64,000 bases of DNA, from positions 19,860,326-19,924,325 of the forward strand of contig CM077151.1 in NCBI GenBank assembly GCA_039583875.1. Direction: 5' to 3'. The position numbers were made by a program, and so were the translations under genes. This DNA is from Platanthera guangdongensis (taxonomy: Eukaryota; Streptophyta; Magnoliopsida; Asparagales; Orchidaceae). Under the pieces are notes generated by a model. That model did not search any database. It saw only the letters and a list, made by a program, of their open reading frames with translations, and was not told where the DNA came from. Below are positions 21,211-33,644 of the stretch, in pieces. Each line of letters opens with the position of its first letter. Positions within the stretch are counted from its first letter, which is position 1.

Positions 21211-23392
21211 TATGCTCTAGCTTCAACTTCTTTGATTGAACTTTTTCCTGAATGAAGTGACAGTCGACTTCAATATGTTTTGTCCTCTCATGAAATACAA
21301 GATTCTTGGCGATATGTATGGCAGCTTGACTGTCACAGAACAGGGTTGTCGGAGAAGAGAGTTTAAGGCCCAAATCACTGAATAGACTCTCCAGCCAGGT
21401 GAGCTCAGATACAACCACTGCCATGACACGGTACTCAGCCTCAGCAGATGAGCGAGCCACAACCGATTGTTTCTTACTACGCCAGATAATAAGGTGTCCA
21501 CCAAGGTAGGTGCAAAAACCAGTCGTGGAACGTCTATCATCAAGGAAACCTGCGCAGTCAGCATCAGAATATGCAACAAGAGATAGAGAGGACGGTTTAT
21601 AAACGAGTCATTGTCCTGGAGCAGTCTTCAAGTATCTGAGAATCCGTTCGACCACTTAGAGTTGGGACGTCCGAGGAGCATGCATAAATCGGCTCACAAC
21701 CCCAACAACAAATGAAATATCGGGTCGTGTAACCATGAGATAGATTAGTTTCACTACTAATTGACGGTAATACTCCGGATTTGTAAGAACAGGATCAGTT
21801 CCAGAGTCATGTGAAGATAATTTGTGATTTACATCCATCGGAGTGTCCGCAAGTTTGCATCCTGAGTAGCCTGCATCCTACAGAAGATTAATACAGTACT
21901 TCCGTTGGGATAGAACAAGACCATCAGGTCTCCTTGCAACCTCGAGCCAAAGGAAGTATCGAAGATTGCCCAGGTCTTTTGTCTGAAATGCCGAGTTTAA
22001 ATGTTTCTTGATGTTTCGAATCCCGGTAATGTCGTCGTCCGTTATTAGGATATCATCAACATATACCAGAAGAATCACAATGCATGTTGTTTGATGACGT
22101 GTAAAGAGAGAAATCAGCAGAGCTATGCGTGAAGCCCACCTCGTGAACTACATTGCTGAATTTGTCAAACCAAGCGCGAGGAGACTGTTTGCGACCCATA
22201 TATAGACTTCCACAGATAGCATACAGGAGACTCCTCCGTGGTCTCAAACCCGGGCGGTTGGTGCATATATACAGTCTCTTGGAGATCACCATTGAGAAAG
22301 ACATTTTTGATGTCGAGCTGATGTAGAGGCCACTGTCGATGCACAGCAAGGGAAATCAAGACTCGAACGGTATTCAGCTTGGCGACCGGAGAGAATGTTT
22401 CGTCGTAATCAATGTCATGTTGTTGGGTGAAGCTCCTGGACACAAGGCGGGCTTTGAGACGTTCAACAGTGTCATCTTGAGCATGTTTGATAGCAAAGAC
22501 CCATTTGCAGCTAACACAAAACTGGCCAAGAGGTAGAGGGACAAGATCCCAAGTGGGGTTAGCCTAGAAAGCTGTCATTTCTTCGTCCATGGTCGCACGT
22601 CACCCCGGGTGTTGGAGAGTTTCCTGCAAGGAGTTAGAAATGGAGATGGTGGAGAGAGAGGGCAAATTGGAGAAAAGGCGGAAAAAGGCGATGCAATGAG
22701 ACATAACTCGCCATTGGATGAGTCGTAGAGGATGTTGCCTGATCGTCAATCTACGGGATAACATCAGTAGAAGGGAGCTGCTAGCGGGCATTTATCCGGG
22801 ATGAGCGACGGGTGTAGACACGGAGAAGTGGAGGAGGGGGTTGAGGCAATGTTGGCACTGGAAGTGGAGTAGGAGGAGGTGCGGCGTGGGGCAACGTTGT
22901 GACAGGAACAGCCGGACGCGCAATAGTGGAAGGTGGAGGCAGTACGGATGAGGTGAAGTAGAAGGGCTGATCTTCAAGAAAGGTGACATCAGCGGAGACG
23001 AACATCTTCTCATTTTCAGGAGAGTAGTGAACATATCCTTTCTTAGTGCGGGAGAAGCCAACAAACATACATTTCATGGCTCGGGGGGCAAGTTTGCCGT
23101 TCGGCGGGCCAAGAGAGTGGACATAGCAGGTACAACCAAAGACGCGGGGCGTGAGAGAGAATGGAGACTTGGTAGGAAAGAAAAGGCCAAACGGAGAAGA
23201 AAAGTCAAGAACGGAGGAGGGTATGCGATTGATGAGATGACAAACAGTAGAAACAACAAAGTTCCAATATTTTGTGGGCACCAGCATTTGAAGCATGAGG
23301 GACCGAGTGACATCAAGTAGATGAAGATTTTTCCGCTCGGCCATACCGTTCTGCTGGGGGATATAAGCACAGGATGTCTGATGAATAATCTC

Positions 23393-24546
23393 TGTGACGT
23401 CAGATAAACTTGTACAGGTAAATTTTTATATGCTATAACATAACTAGTTGGTATATATAAGTTAAGTTAATAAGAACCGGTTAAGCTAAATGTGAGTGTG
23501 GACCGGTAGGAAAAGGTAAACAACCGGCAGGAAGCAGTCATGCATGTGCGTGTCATGATAGAAGGAAGCGACACCGTGAAATAAGGTGGAAAGCAAACCC
23601 GTATTTCTCATTTTTCTCCAGTCGCGCCCGACGGAAGCCGCAGAAAGCCGCACGAGCCGCACGCCGCCGATCGCTTCTGGGAGCTCAAATCTCCTCCGTT
23701 TCGCGTGATTCCTCCTCCGATAGTAAGGTAATCTCCTCCTCTACACTCCTTTTGCGTTCGATTTGATGTTGGAGTGAGTTTAATTTCTAGGGTTTAGAAG
23801 TTTTAGCGTTTTCTTTCATGAAACTCATGGGGAAAGTTTCTGTAACACTTCCTCATGCCCTAATCCTCCATTTCTGGTCATTTGGAGAAACCCTAAGTGA
23901 AATATTAGAGATTTCAACATTTTGGCAAATGTTTTAGGATGTGGAAAGGATTCGTGGCAAGTATGTCTCCTCCCCATGAATTTCTAGTGAATGATTGGAG
24001 GGTAAATCAGTGCCCTAACTCCAAATAAATAGTTGGAGGCTAGGTTTGGCTGCCCCTTCACTTAAATAGTGGTATCAAGACATTTAGGGCAGCAAAGCCC
24101 AATTGGCATGATGCCCCTTTACCTAAGTAGGCAAGTAGGGCAAGTAGAACCTAAAAATGTAATATGTAGTATGTATGAATTAATTATGAATAATTTCATC
24201 TAGGTTATGGCATCCCAAAATGCTGGAAATCGTAGACAAGATGGTGACAAGGACAAAGACATGGATAAAGGCAAGGGAAAAGCCCCGGTGAGTTCTTACT
24301 TTTCATGTCTGTTGTTATGCGGCTAACGCCTGATGTGAATGTAAAATGTTGAATAAGATAAATAGTTAATGACGATTTAGATAAGTATTAGGATAAGATA
24401 ATAAGTTATGGGCTAATAAGAAGAGTAATATGAACGTGCGAGTCAAGGGCACGAACATGTGCGAGTCAAGGGCACAGATAGGAATGTGAACGTGCGAGAC
24501 AAGGGCACGAGAAACACATTACCTTTAGGTGTGAGACAAGGACACC
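23393..24546 (+). repeat. Element F 5' LTR, 3'-truncated
   Basis: Aligns with 27287-28440 up to GTGAGACAAGGACACC, then jumps to RT coding sequence. It retains exon 1 (24207-24287) of the LTR-borne frame but not exon 2. Confidence 0.9.
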
Positions 24547-27247
24547 GTGGGGAGCCCCAGTCCTGTTTGTAAAGAAGAAAGACGGTTCACTACGACTGTG
24601 TATTGATTACCGCGAACTTAATAAGTTGACCATCCGAAATCAATATCCATTACCGCGCATTGACGATTTGTTCGATCAATTAGTCCATGCAAAGGTATTT
24701 TCGAAAATAGATTTGCGATCAGGATATCACCAACTGCGAATCAAGGAAAACGATATATATAAAACAACTTTTAGTGCGCGATATGGACATTTTGAATTCA
24801 TCGTTATGCCGTTTGGATTAACAAACGCACCAGCAGTCTTTAAGGATTTAATGAACCGTGTGTTCAAAGAATTCTTAGATAAATTCGTCATTGTATTTAT
24901 TGACGATATTTTGATATATTCCAAAGACCGGGAGGAACACACGAAGCATTTAAAACTTGTGTTACAAACACTAAGGAATCACAAGTTATATGCGAAGTTT
25001 TCAAAATGTGAATTTTGGCTGAATGAAGTCTCTTTCTTAGGTCATGTGGTTACAGAACATGGATTATCTGTCGACCCAACAAAGATCGAAGCAATTATGA
25101 CCTGGTTAAGACCAACGACTGTCACCGAAATTCGGAGTTTCCTAGGGTTGGCAGGCTACTACAGGAAATTTGTAAAGAACTTTTCAGCAATCGCTTTACC
25201 ACTGACTAAATTAACGCGAAAGACTATTTCATTCATTTGGAATGATGTCTGTCAGGAAGCATTTGAAGAATTAAAGAAAAGGTTAACAACAGCACCGATA
25301 TTGGTCATGCCGTGTGGCAGTGAAGGTTTCCAAATCTATAGTGACGCATCTGTAAAAGGGTTGGGATGCGTATTAATGCAGAATAGAAAAGTTATTGTTT
25401 ATGCTTCGCGACAATTGAAAGATGCAGAGCGTAATTATCCGACTCATGATTTGGAACTGGCAGCAGTTGTGTTTGCGTTAAAAATTTGGCGTCATTACCT
25501 TTATGGCATGTCCTGTGAAATTTTTACAGATCACAAGAGCTTGAAATATATTTTCTCCCAGAAGGAGATCAATATGCGACAAAGACGTTGGTTGGAACTG
25601 ATTAAAGATTATGATGTTGATATAAAATATCATCCCAGCAAAGCAAATGTTGTAGTTGATGCACTCAGCAGAAAGAATATAACATCCATGATTGTGTCAA
25701 TAACAGAACAGAAAGAATTAGTGCAAGATCTGCAGAAGTTAGACCTGCTTACATGTATCACTACCTCTCGGACACAAGGCGTACTCTTTCAGTTGACCAG
25801 TGAACAATCATTAAAGGAAAGAGTACGGAAAGTGATGAATCAGGATCCTATCTTCGTAAAATTTCTTGACAAAGTTAAAAGTGGTCAAACAACTGTTTTG
25901 CGAGAAGACGATGGGTTGTTATTTCTCAATGGACGGTTATGTATTCCTGATGTCAATCTGCTGCGATCAGAAATACTTTATGAGGCGCACAATACAACAT
26001 ATTCAATTCATCCTGGAAGAACCAAAATGTACCAGGATTTGAAGCAAGACTTTTGGTGGCCAGGTATGAAGACTGACATTGTCAAACATATTTCTAAATG
26101 TCATACATGTCAGCTTGTCAAGGCAGAACATCAGAAGCCCGGCGGATATCTACAATCCTTACCCATCCCTGAATGGAAATGGGAAGATATCACCATGGAT
26201 TTTGTCATGGGATTGCCACGAAGTAAAGCTGGCAATAATGGAATATGTGTGATTATTGATCGACTTACAAAGGTTGCACACTTTATTCCTATGAAGAACG
26301 ACAGTCCGGTGCAAAAGTTGGTCGACCAATACATAGATGGTATTATGAAATACCATGGAATTCCCCGATCAATCATATCCGACAGAGATGGAAGGTTTAC
26401 ATCGGATACCTGGAAATTAGTGCAACAACGGTTGGGAACCAAATTACGTTACAGTACTGCATTTCACCCGCAAACTGATGGTCAATCTGAACGAACCATC
26501 CAGCTATTAGAAGATCTCCTACGCATGATTGTTCTTGATCTACGAGGATCATGGGAAAAATATCTATCCTTGGTAGAATATTCGTATAATAATAGCTACC
26601 AATCAAGTATTCAGATGACACCCTTTGAAGCCTTATATGGACGGAGATGTCGCACCCCGTTAAACTGGGCAGAGGATGGTGAGCAGAAACTTTTCAGAAA
26701 GAAACGAGTACACAAGATGAACGAAAAGCTTGGACTCATACGGGAAAGGTTGAAAGTAGCGCAAGACAGGCAGCAGAAATATTTTAACGCCAAACATCGG
26801 AAGGTAGAGTTTAAAGTAGGTGATCTGGTATGCCTGAAAATCAAGCCTTTCAAAGGAGTTTCACGAATTCGACGACTTGGCAAACTGAGTCCCCGATATG
26901 TAGGCCCTTTGTTAATCACTGAAAGGATTGGCGAAGTAGCCTACCACTTAGCATTATCTAATTCACTACAAAATCTTCATGATGTGTTTCATATATCTTC
27001 TTTGTGGAAGTATATAGCACATCCAAAAACGATAGTTCCTTCTAACCAGATTCACATCGAAACTGACTTATCAAGTCCAACTGAGTCATACAGGATTATA
27101 GATCAACAAAACAAACAACTTCGCAATCGAGAGGTTCGATTTGTTAAAGTCTGGTGGAAAGGGCAGAGTATACATGAGGCTACTTGGGAAAAAGAAGAGA
27201 TAATACGTGAATTGTTTCCCTTTCTATTTGATGAAGATACAAATTGA
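24545..27247 (+). CDS. Chromovirus F pol: RT, RNase H, integrase, chromodomain
   Basis: A single open frame of about 900 codons; the first ATG at 24626 gives 873 residues but the frame is open from 24545 at the deletion point. Counting from that ATG: RT with FIDDILIY at 91-98, RNase H with [13 protein letters not shown] near 240 and the end VDALSRK, integrase zinc finger (H-x4-H...CHTCQ) near 455-500, and the DDE core (MDFVMGLP near 522, ISDRDGRF near 585, the Glu of SERT near 620). A chromodomain-like tail ([19 protein letters not shown]) is near 835-860. Catalytic residues are present. It lacks protease and gag, so it is a fragment of the polyprotein that could act only in trans. The GPY/F module and tail suggest the Tekay/Del group. 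Confidence 0.93.
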   Translation, partial: PWGAPVLFVKKKDGSLRLCIDYRELNKLTIRNQYPLPRIDDLFDQLVHAKVFSKIDLRSGYHQLRIKENDIYKTTFSARYGHFEFIVMPFGLTNAPAVFKDLMNRVFKEFLDKFVIVFIDDILIYSKDREEHTKHLKLVLQTLRNHKLYAKFSKCEFWLNEVSFLGHVVTEHGLSVDPTKIEAIMTWLRPTTVTEIRSFLGLAGYYRKFVKNFSAIALPLTKLTRKTISFIWNDVCQEAFEELKKRLTTAPILVMPCGSEGFQIYSDASVKGLGCVLMQNRKVIVYASRQLKDAERNYPTHDLELAAVVFALKIWRHYLYGMSCEIFTDHKSLKYIFSQKEINMRQRRWLELIKDYDVDIKYHPSKANVVVDALSRKNITSMIVSITEQKELVQDLQKLDLLTCITTSRTQGVLFQLTSEQSLKERVRKVMNQDPIFVKFLDKVKSGQTTVLREDDGLLFLNGRLCIPDVNLLRSEILYEAHNTTYSIHPGRTKMYQDLKQDFWWPGMKTDIVKHISKCHTCQLVKAEHQKPGGYLQSLPIPEWKWEDITMDFVMGLPRSKAGNNGICVIIDRLTKVAHFIPMKNDSPVQKLVDQYIDGIMKYHGIPRSIISDRDGRFTSDTWKLVQQRLGTKLRYSTAFHPQTDGQSERTIQLLEDLLRMIVLDLRGSWEKYLSLVEYSYNNSYQSSIQMTPFEALYGRRCRTPLNWAEDGEQKLFRKKRVHKMNEKLGLIRERLKVAQDRQQKYFNAKHRKVEFKVGDLVCLKIKPFKGVSRIRRLGKLSPRYVGPLLITERIGEVAYHLALSNSLQNLHDVFHISSLWKYIAHPKTIVPSNQIHIETDLSSPTESYRIIDQQNKQLRNREVRFVKVWWKGQSIHEATWEKEEIIRELFPFLFDEDTN

Positions 27248-27286
27248 AGATTTCTGTGGACGAAAATCCAATAAGAAGGGGAGAAT

Positions 27287-29066
27287 TGTGACGTCGGATA
27301 AACTTGTACAGGTAAATTTTTATATGCTATAACATAACTAGTTGGTATATATAAGTTAGGTTAATAAGAACCGGTTAAGCAAAATGTGAGTGTGGACCGG
27401 TAGGAAAAGGTAAACAACCGGCAGGAAGCAGTCATGCATGTGCGTGTCATGATAGAAGGAAGCGGCACCGTGAAATAAGGTGGAAAGCAAGCCCGTATTT
27501 CTCATTTTTCTCCAGTCGCGCCCGATGGAAGCCGCAGAAAGCCGCACGAGCCGCACGCCGCTGATCGCTTCTGGGAGCTCAAATCTCCTTCGTTTCGCGT
27601 GATTCCTCCTCCGATAGCAAGGTAATCTCCTCCTCTACACTCCTTTTGCGTTCGATTTGATGTTGGAGTGAGTTTAATTTTTAGGGTTTAGAAGTTTTAG
27701 CGTTTTCTTTCATGAAACTCATGGGGAAAGTTTCTGTAACACTTCCTCATGCCCTAATCCTCCATTTTTGGTCATTTGGAGAAACCCTAAGTGAAGTATT
27801 AGGGATTTCAACATTTTGGCAACTGTTTTAGGATGTGGAAAGGATTCGTGGCAAGTATGCCTCCTCCCCATGAATTTCTAGTGAATGATTGGAGGGTAAA
27901 TCAGTTCCCTAACTCCAAATAAATAGTTGGAGGCTAGGTTTGGCTGCCCCTTCACTTAAATAGTGGTATCAAGACATTTAGGGCAGCAAAGCCCAATTGG
28001 CATGATGCCCCTTTACCTAAGTAGGCAAGTAGGGCAAGTAGAACCTAAAAATGTAATATGTAGTATGTATGAATTAATTATGAATAATTTCATCTAGGTT
28101 ATGGCATCCCAAAATGCTGGAAATCGTAGACAAGATGGTGACAAGGACAAAGACATGGATAAAGGCAAGGGAAAAGCCCCGGTGAGTTCTTACTTTTCAT
28201 GTCTGTTGTTATGCGGCTAACGCCTGATGTGAATGTAAAATGTTGAATAAGATAAATAGTTAATGGCGATTTAGATAAGTATTAGGATAAGATAATAAGT
28301 TATGGGCTAATAAGAAGAGTAATATGAACGTGCGAGTCAAGGGCACAAACATGTGCGAGTCAAGGGCACAGATAGGAATGTGAACGTGCGAGACAAGGGC
28401 ACGAGAAACACATTACCTTTAGGTGTGAGACAAGGACACCTAATTACACTTCATATAACCCATAATATAGGTGTGAGACAAGGACACCTAAACTTAAGAT
28501 TAAGTATAAGGGAATCCAAAGACAAGTGTAAGATCATAAAACAAAGACATCATACACTCATAAATATTTAAGGAAAGGTAACAATTCACTTAGTCTTTTG
28601 ACTAATTAAAACATGAAACTAAACAGGTCAAGGAAGAGGCAGTTCCAGCCACCAGTAGTCAGCGTCGATCATACACTCCTCGGCAAGAGAAGAAGTATCG
28701 TCTTTGGATAGAGATCTACTCAGCAGTCCTTGGAGTACTGAAGGAGCGCAGAGACGTTCAGTTTTAGTTTATGTAGTGTTGTATGAGTCAGTCTGTATAG
28801 TGTACATGTCAGTAAGCCTTTTTTGTGTCGATATAGGGCTACTGTTTTGTCTGTGTAAGTATGGTAAGCCTTAGTAAAGTTGTCTAGGCTACCTTTTGAT
28901 TATATTGTACGTTATTATCAGTTATATAATGAAATGAATGGTTATAATTTATCATAACATTTACTTATTGTACTCTTTCACATATATGCTGTGCTCTGAT
29001 GGTTCTTACCTTGCTTAAATGAAATGATATGAAATTTGTAGCGGTAGCCGTAAGGGGGTCGTTACA
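27287..29066 (+). repeat. Element F 3' LTR (1780 bp)
   Basis: Preceded by the polypurine tract AATAAGAAGGGGAGAAT. Starts TGTGACGTCGG and ends GGGGGTCGTTACA. Contains the two-exon frame at 28101-28767 and repeats of GTGCGAGWCAAGGGCAC around 28335-28400. Confidence 0.92.
28101..28767 (+). CDS. LTR-borne two-exon small protein of element F (73 residues)
   Basis: Exon 1 (28101-28181) starts MASQNAGNRR and ends KDMDKGKGKAP at a CCG/GTGAGT donor. Exon 2 (28627-28767) follows an AAACAG acceptor, stays in phase and reads SYTPRQEKKYRLWIEIYSAV to a TAG. The intron is 445 nt. The protein would be strongly charged, with a basic first half. Exon 1 is present and unchanged in the 5' LTR (24207-24287). A very similar arrangement occurs in the LTRs of element E (56023-56769, 59548-60317). 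I know of no named family. It may instead be a leader intron with a short upstream frame. Confidence 0.5.
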
Positions 29067-29239
29067 ATCTCAAACTCGGTGCATAGATTTGAGATGGTGC
29101 GACTAGTATATTCACGAGCATTATCGGTGCGGATTATCTTTAAGGTAACAGAGAATTGCGTACGCGTCTCAGTAATAAAAGTACGAAAAACAGATGTTAG
29201 TTCAGTACGATCATGAAGTAGGTACAGCCATGTAAGACG
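29067..29239 (-). pseudogene. Copia A integrase sliver between elements F and B
   Basis: A 173-bp piece on the minus strand encodes WLYLLHDRTELTSVFRTFI and RTDNAREYTSRTISNLCTEF, the copia integrase DDE-core segment. It continues the frame from above 33645 and ends at the ATCTC duplication of F, after which QTSCAY..QQNGMAERK resumes. This shows both insertions hit one integrase gene. Confidence 0.9.
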
Positions 29240-29419
29240 TTAGAGAATACTAGGAAAAATGATGTATTGGCTCATTAACTTGACCCATGCAGGTTTTGTG
29301 TTTAATCTCACATTGTTTGTATAGCTAGATCTTACTCTCCTCTCTCCTATATATTTGTACTCATACTTGTTTTTCTATACAAAAGAAGTATATACAAGGT
29401 TTGGACATTTCTCTCTTCA
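29240..29419 (+). repeat. Copia B 5' LTR (180 bp)
   Basis: TTAGAGAATACTAGG..TTTCTCTCTTCA, lacking the first two bases of the 3' copy. TATATATTTG promoter-like sequence near 29346. The primer site for tRNA-iMet follows at once. Confidence 0.92.
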
Positions 29420-29699
29420 TGGTATCAGAGCGTACGGTCCGACCTGTCTTTTTCTAACCGTCCGGTCCTCCTGTTAACCGGGCGGTTTGTTCTCCTGTTT
29501 AACTGCATTGTCCTGCGGTCTCCTCTCTTTCTAACCGCGGTTTCCCGCACGGTTAAGTTTTCTAGCCGCTTCACTTACTCTCTCTCGTGGCTTCCACCTC
29601 CTCTTCCCCTATTGCCCCCTCCCTTTTATAAATCTCTCGGTCAGGTGGGGCCCTCTCCCTCTAATCGCGCGGTTTCTTCCCGGCTAATCCGCTTCCTGC

Positions 29700-30290
29700 C
29701 TTCTCGCCGCGGGCTCTTTGCTACCCTCCTTCTCGCCTCTCTCCTCTCTTCTCGCATGACTTCTTCTCTTATAGACGCTGCGACTTCTCTTCTCGTTGCG
29801 GCTTCCCTAACCGCCGCGAGCACCGCATCTTGGTCGCGACATCTTTCCTTGTCGTCGGTGTGCTCACTGCAACCGAGCGGACTTCTCGCGCGGCTTGTTC
29901 TTTGCTTAGTCGTTGCGGCCTCCCTAACTGCTGCGAGTTCCGCATCTAGGTCGCGACATCTTCTCTTGTCGCTGGTGTACTGACCGTGACCGTACGGACT
30001 TCTCGCGCGGTTTCTTCCCAAATTAGCCGTTGTTGCTTCTCTTCCCGCCGCGTACTCCGCATTTTAGTCGCGGCCTCTTGTCGCTGGTGTGTTGTCACCA
30101 AGACCGTGCGGTCTTCTCGCGCGGTTACCGTGCTGCCTCTGTCTGCTCACCGGTCCGGTGCCTGTTCGCCGTGTTTTTTTTACCTTGGCGTTGTCTGTCT
30201 CTAATCGTCGCGGCTTGTTTCTATCCGTTGCGGGATCTCTTCTATCCGTTGGTCGTGGCATTTCTTGTCGCTGGTGCGTTGTCAACGTGA
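29700..30290 (+). repeat. Copia B leader with 117-bp tandem repeats
   Basis: A unit beginning GTTGCGGCYTCCCTAACYG repeats at 29795 and 29912 (117 bp apart), with a further decayed copy near 30030. The unit length is divisible by three, so long open frames appear on both strands without being genes. Similar C/G-rich repeated leaders occur in copia A and copia C. Confidence 0.75.
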
Positions 30291-30293
30291 CCG

Positions 30294-33200
30294 TTGCGGA
30301 CTGTTCCTTGCAAGATGTTCAGCTGTCCTCTGGGCTCTGTGGTGTCTATTTCCGATGTTGGTACATCGTGCCTTGCTCAGAGCTCATCCTGGATTTTGAA
30401 TTCCATGGCCTCTCACCACATTACCTCACAGAAACCACCACAAAATTTGAACTCCATGCATCCCAAGTTCATTATTGTTGCTAGTGGGGACACAATTCCC
30501 GTTTCTGGCGCGGAAGATATTCACCTTACTTCCTCCATTACTCTTCGATCTGCCCTTCATGTTCCGGGCTCTTCTTTCAACCTTCTCTCTGTTGGTAGTC
30601 TCAATACTGACCTTGATTATGATATAATTTTTTCTTTCAACTTGTGTGTTGTGCAGGATCGCAAGACGCAGACTCTCATCGGAAAAGGGCATCTGTCGAA
30701 TGGTCTATATATTCTTGACCCCTCTCCAGAAACGGTGTTGTCCTCCATTAGCTCTGTTGATCGGCATCGCGTCTTACTCACGCTCCTCTAAACATAATCA
30801 GAAAATCTCTACCCGACGTGTCCCTCCAAGAGTTCACGCATGAGTCTTGTATCTATGAGAAACACGGTCTACGTTCTCACCACATACTAATCGGAGTCCA
30901 GCTCTCTTTGATCTTGTACACTCGGATATTTGGGGACCCTACAAAATTGCGAGTGTTTTTGGATATCGTTACTTTGTCACATTTGTAGATGACTACTCTC
31001 GGGTGACCAGGTTGTTTCTCTTTCGTGACCACTCTGAATTACTTGGTGTATTTCGTACTATTTTCATTGAAACTTGCAACCAGTTTCCCACTACAATTAA
31101 AACCCTTCGCACTGATAATACATGTGAATACACTAGTCATGCTTTGCACACCTCTGTGCTGAGTTTGAGATCATCCATCAAACCTCTTGTGCCTATACCC
31201 CCCCCCAATAAAATGGCGTTGTTGAACGCAAGAATCGACATCTGCTTGAGGTCACCCGCTCTCTTATGATTCAAATGAATGTTCCCACACATTATTGGAA
31301 TTTTGCGGTTTCTACCGTCTGCAGTCTTATTAACCGCATGCCTCCCCATATTCTCAATTTTGCGGTTCCCTTCAACCTTCTTTTTCCCTCCAAACCTCTT
31401 TTTTTCATCACCCCACGCGCGTTTGGCTGTGTGTGCTTTGTTCATCATCTTGGCCCGTCAACTAACAAACTTGCTCCCCGTGTCACTAAATATATGTTTG
31501 TGGCTTATTCTCGGACTCAGAAGGGCTACGTTTGCTTTTCTCTCAAGGATCACAAGGTCGTTACTTCTACTGATGTCACCTTCCTCGAAGATCAGCCATA
31601 TTACTCTCAACCAGCTAATTCTCCTCTTCCGCCACCTCTACCGCGGCCTGCGAGACATGTTCATTCAAACCTTCCACCTCTTCTTCTCACACCAATCTCA
31701 CCTAAACCACCACACCACCTATCATTCGTGTGTACACTCGACATCCTTCTTCGTCTACTGTCATACGGGCGCTGCCCTGCTCTAATGATGTTTTGCAGCC
31801 TGCGGATTCGGCAACAGATTCCACTGCCCACCCGCTGGCCAACTATGTCTCTTTTCACCGCGTCTCTCCGGAACTCTGACAAAGTGCTCTTTCTTTATCC
31901 TCTATTTCCACCCCTAATTCTGTGCAGGAGGCTCTCCAACATCTCGGGTGGCAGGCGTCTATGGACGAGAAAATGTCTGCTCTTTGGGCAAACCACACAT
32001 GGGATCTGGTCCCGCTTCCTCCCGGACAATCTTGTGTGGGACGTAAGTGGGAGTTTGCCGTCAAACAAGGTCCGGATGGGACGGTTCACCGTTTGAAAGC
32101 TCGTCTAGTAGCCCGCGGTTTCACTCAACAGCAAGATCTAGATTATGACGAGACTTTTTCTTCAGTCACTAAACTCAATACTGTTCGTGTGTTGATCTCC
32201 CTTGCGGTACACCGTCACTGGGCATTGCACCAACTGTATGTCAAAAATGATTTTCTTAAAGGCGATTTACAGGAGATCGTTTATATGCAGCAATCTCCCG
32301 GGTTTGAGATCACGGGGGAGTCTCTTGTCTGTTGTCTGAAGAAGTCTCTTTATGGTCTCAAACAATCTCCTCGATCATGGTTTGATAAATTTAGTAAGAC
32401 CGTTAATGTTGTTGGGATCACTCGTAGCTTGGGTGACTTCTCTCTGTTCACTCGTCATCGTCCAACAGGCACAGTGATTCTGTTAGTATATGTGGATAAT
32501 ATTTTGATTAGAGGAGACGATCTTCCAGGAATAAGGATGATCAAACAGTATCTGACGACGGTGTTTCAAACAAAGGACCTGGTAAGCCTTCGATATTTCC
32601 TTGGTCTCGAAGTGGCTCGGAGACTAGATGGGTATGTGTTATCTCAGAGAAAGTATTGTCTTGACTTACTTCATGATGCGGGCTATTCTGGATGCAAGCC
32701 TGCTGATACTCTCATGGATATCAATCATGAGCTTTGTGCTCATGTCTCGGACTCTGATTTGCTCCTTTCGAATCCAGAGTATTACCGTCGTCTTGTGGGA
32801 AAGCTGATATATTTCACTGTTACGAGACCTGATATATCATTTGTTGTTGGAGTTGTCAGTATTCATGCATGAGCCACGTATCTCTCATCTTCAGGCAGTC
32901 GAGCGTATTCTTCGATACTTGAAGACTGCTCCTGGACAAGGACTTGTATATAAGCCATCTTCGTCTCCCTTATCTCTAATTGCATACTCTGATACTGATT
33001 ATGCTGGCTCGTTGGATGAACGTCGCTCTACAAGTGGATATTGCACTTACTTTGGAGGACATCTTATTACATGGCACAACAAGAAACAGTCCATGGTTGC
33101 TCGCTCATCTTCTAAGGCAGAGTATCGATCGATGGAAGCAGTTGTATCTGAGCTCGCATGGCTTGAGGGTCTCTTTGATGATCTAGGAGTCAAGCTCTCC

Positions 33201-33430
33201 TCACTTGCGACTTTATTTTGAGACAGTCAAGCTGCTATACACATTGCCAAGAATCCGGTCTTCCATGAACGGATAAAACATATTGAAGTTAACTGTCATT
33301 TTATTCGGGAGAAGGTTCAATTAAAGAAGATAGAGTTAACACATGTACTTGCTGCTCAGCAAGTTGCTGATATCCTCACCAAGGCCCTACCACGACATCT
33401 TTACTATCAGCTTTTGTCCAAGCTTGGTGC
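30294..33430 (+). pseudogene. Copia B pol (protease to RNase H)
   Basis: Protease: SSWILNSMASHHITSQKPPQ, the catalytic DSGATHH decayed to NSMASHH. GAG-pre-integrase: to about 30870 with stops. Integrase core: DIWGPYKIASVFGYRYFVTF and VDDYSRV (30925-31010), IKTLRTDNTCEYTSH, then 31266-31620 FGCVCFVHHLG..DVTFLEDQPYYS. RT: 31922-32872, WEFAVKQGPDG, RLVARGFTQQQDLDYDETF, LVYVDNILIRGDD; the second catalytic Asp of YVDD is Asn. RNase H: 32877-33400 with SDTDYAGSLDERRSTSGYCT, a stop at 33219-33221, and [14 protein letters not shown]. Inactive. Confidence 0.92.
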
Positions 33431-33462
33431 CTACGATTTGTACGCTCCAGCTTGTTGGGGAG

Positions 33463-33644
33463 TGTTAGAGAATACTAGGAAAAATGATGTATTGACCCAT
33501 TAACTTGGCTCATGTAGGTTTTGTGTTTAGTCTCACATTGTTTGTATAGCTAGATCTTCCTCTCCTCTCTCACCTATATATTTGTACTCATACTTGTTTT
33601 TTTTGTACAGAAGTATATACAAGGTTTGGACATTTCTCTCTTCA
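33463..33644 (+). repeat. Copia B 3' LTR (182 bp)
   Basis: Starts TGTTAGAGAATACTAGG after TTGGGGAG and ends CTCTCTTCA at 33644, followed by GACGC of the duplication. Confidence 0.93.

Larger units (their letters stand above)
19446..23392 (-). pseudogene. Copia A integrase C-part, RT and RNase H (interrupted by solo X LTR)
   Basis: Integrase resumes after F as QQNGMAERKNLHLLDVTRSL (23344 down), through FGCTCYVHSLG and VSADVTFLEDQPFYF, then a Pro-rich linker to 22781. RT: YDETFSPVAKLNTVRVLISL (22443 down), then ILLVYVDDILITDDD (22078 down), DLGNLRYFLWLEVARRPDG, and TNPEYYRQLVVKLIYLMVTR to 21656. RNase [31 protein letters not shown] to 21211. The solo LTR then intervenes and the tail QVADIFTKAIS resumes at about 19525. 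The YVDD loop is intact, but there are several stops and frameshifts. Confidence 0.9.
23393..29066 (+). mobile_element. Ty3/gypsy chromovirus F (Tekay-like), internally deleted
   Basis: Perfect 5-bp duplication ATCTC (23388-23392, 29067-29071) and TGTGACG..CGTTACA ends. The 3' LTR is 1780 bp; the 5' LTR stops at about 24546, where it is fused to the middle of RT. The rest of the 5' LTR, primer site, gag, protease and the first RT block are gone in one deletion. The shared 1150 bp of the two LTRs differ at about 18 positions by eye (about 1.5%), so insertion was recent. The pol frame is uninterrupted. Confidence 0.93.
29240..33644 (+). mobile_element. Ty1/copia retrotransposon B, gag-less
   Basis: LTRs 29240-29419 and 33463-33644, a primer site TGGTATCAGAGCG at 29420, and flanking GACG (29236-29239 and 33645-33648). 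The 5' LTR lacks its first TG. Leader repeats are followed directly by protease, so gag is missing. The two LTRs differ at around 5% of positions by eye, older than element F. It is plus-oriented, opposite to its host copia A. Confidence 0.92.

Noticed and set aside
29641..30021. Minus-strand frame in the copia B leader
   Set aside because: Produced by 117-bp leader repeats; no domain, antisense to the element.
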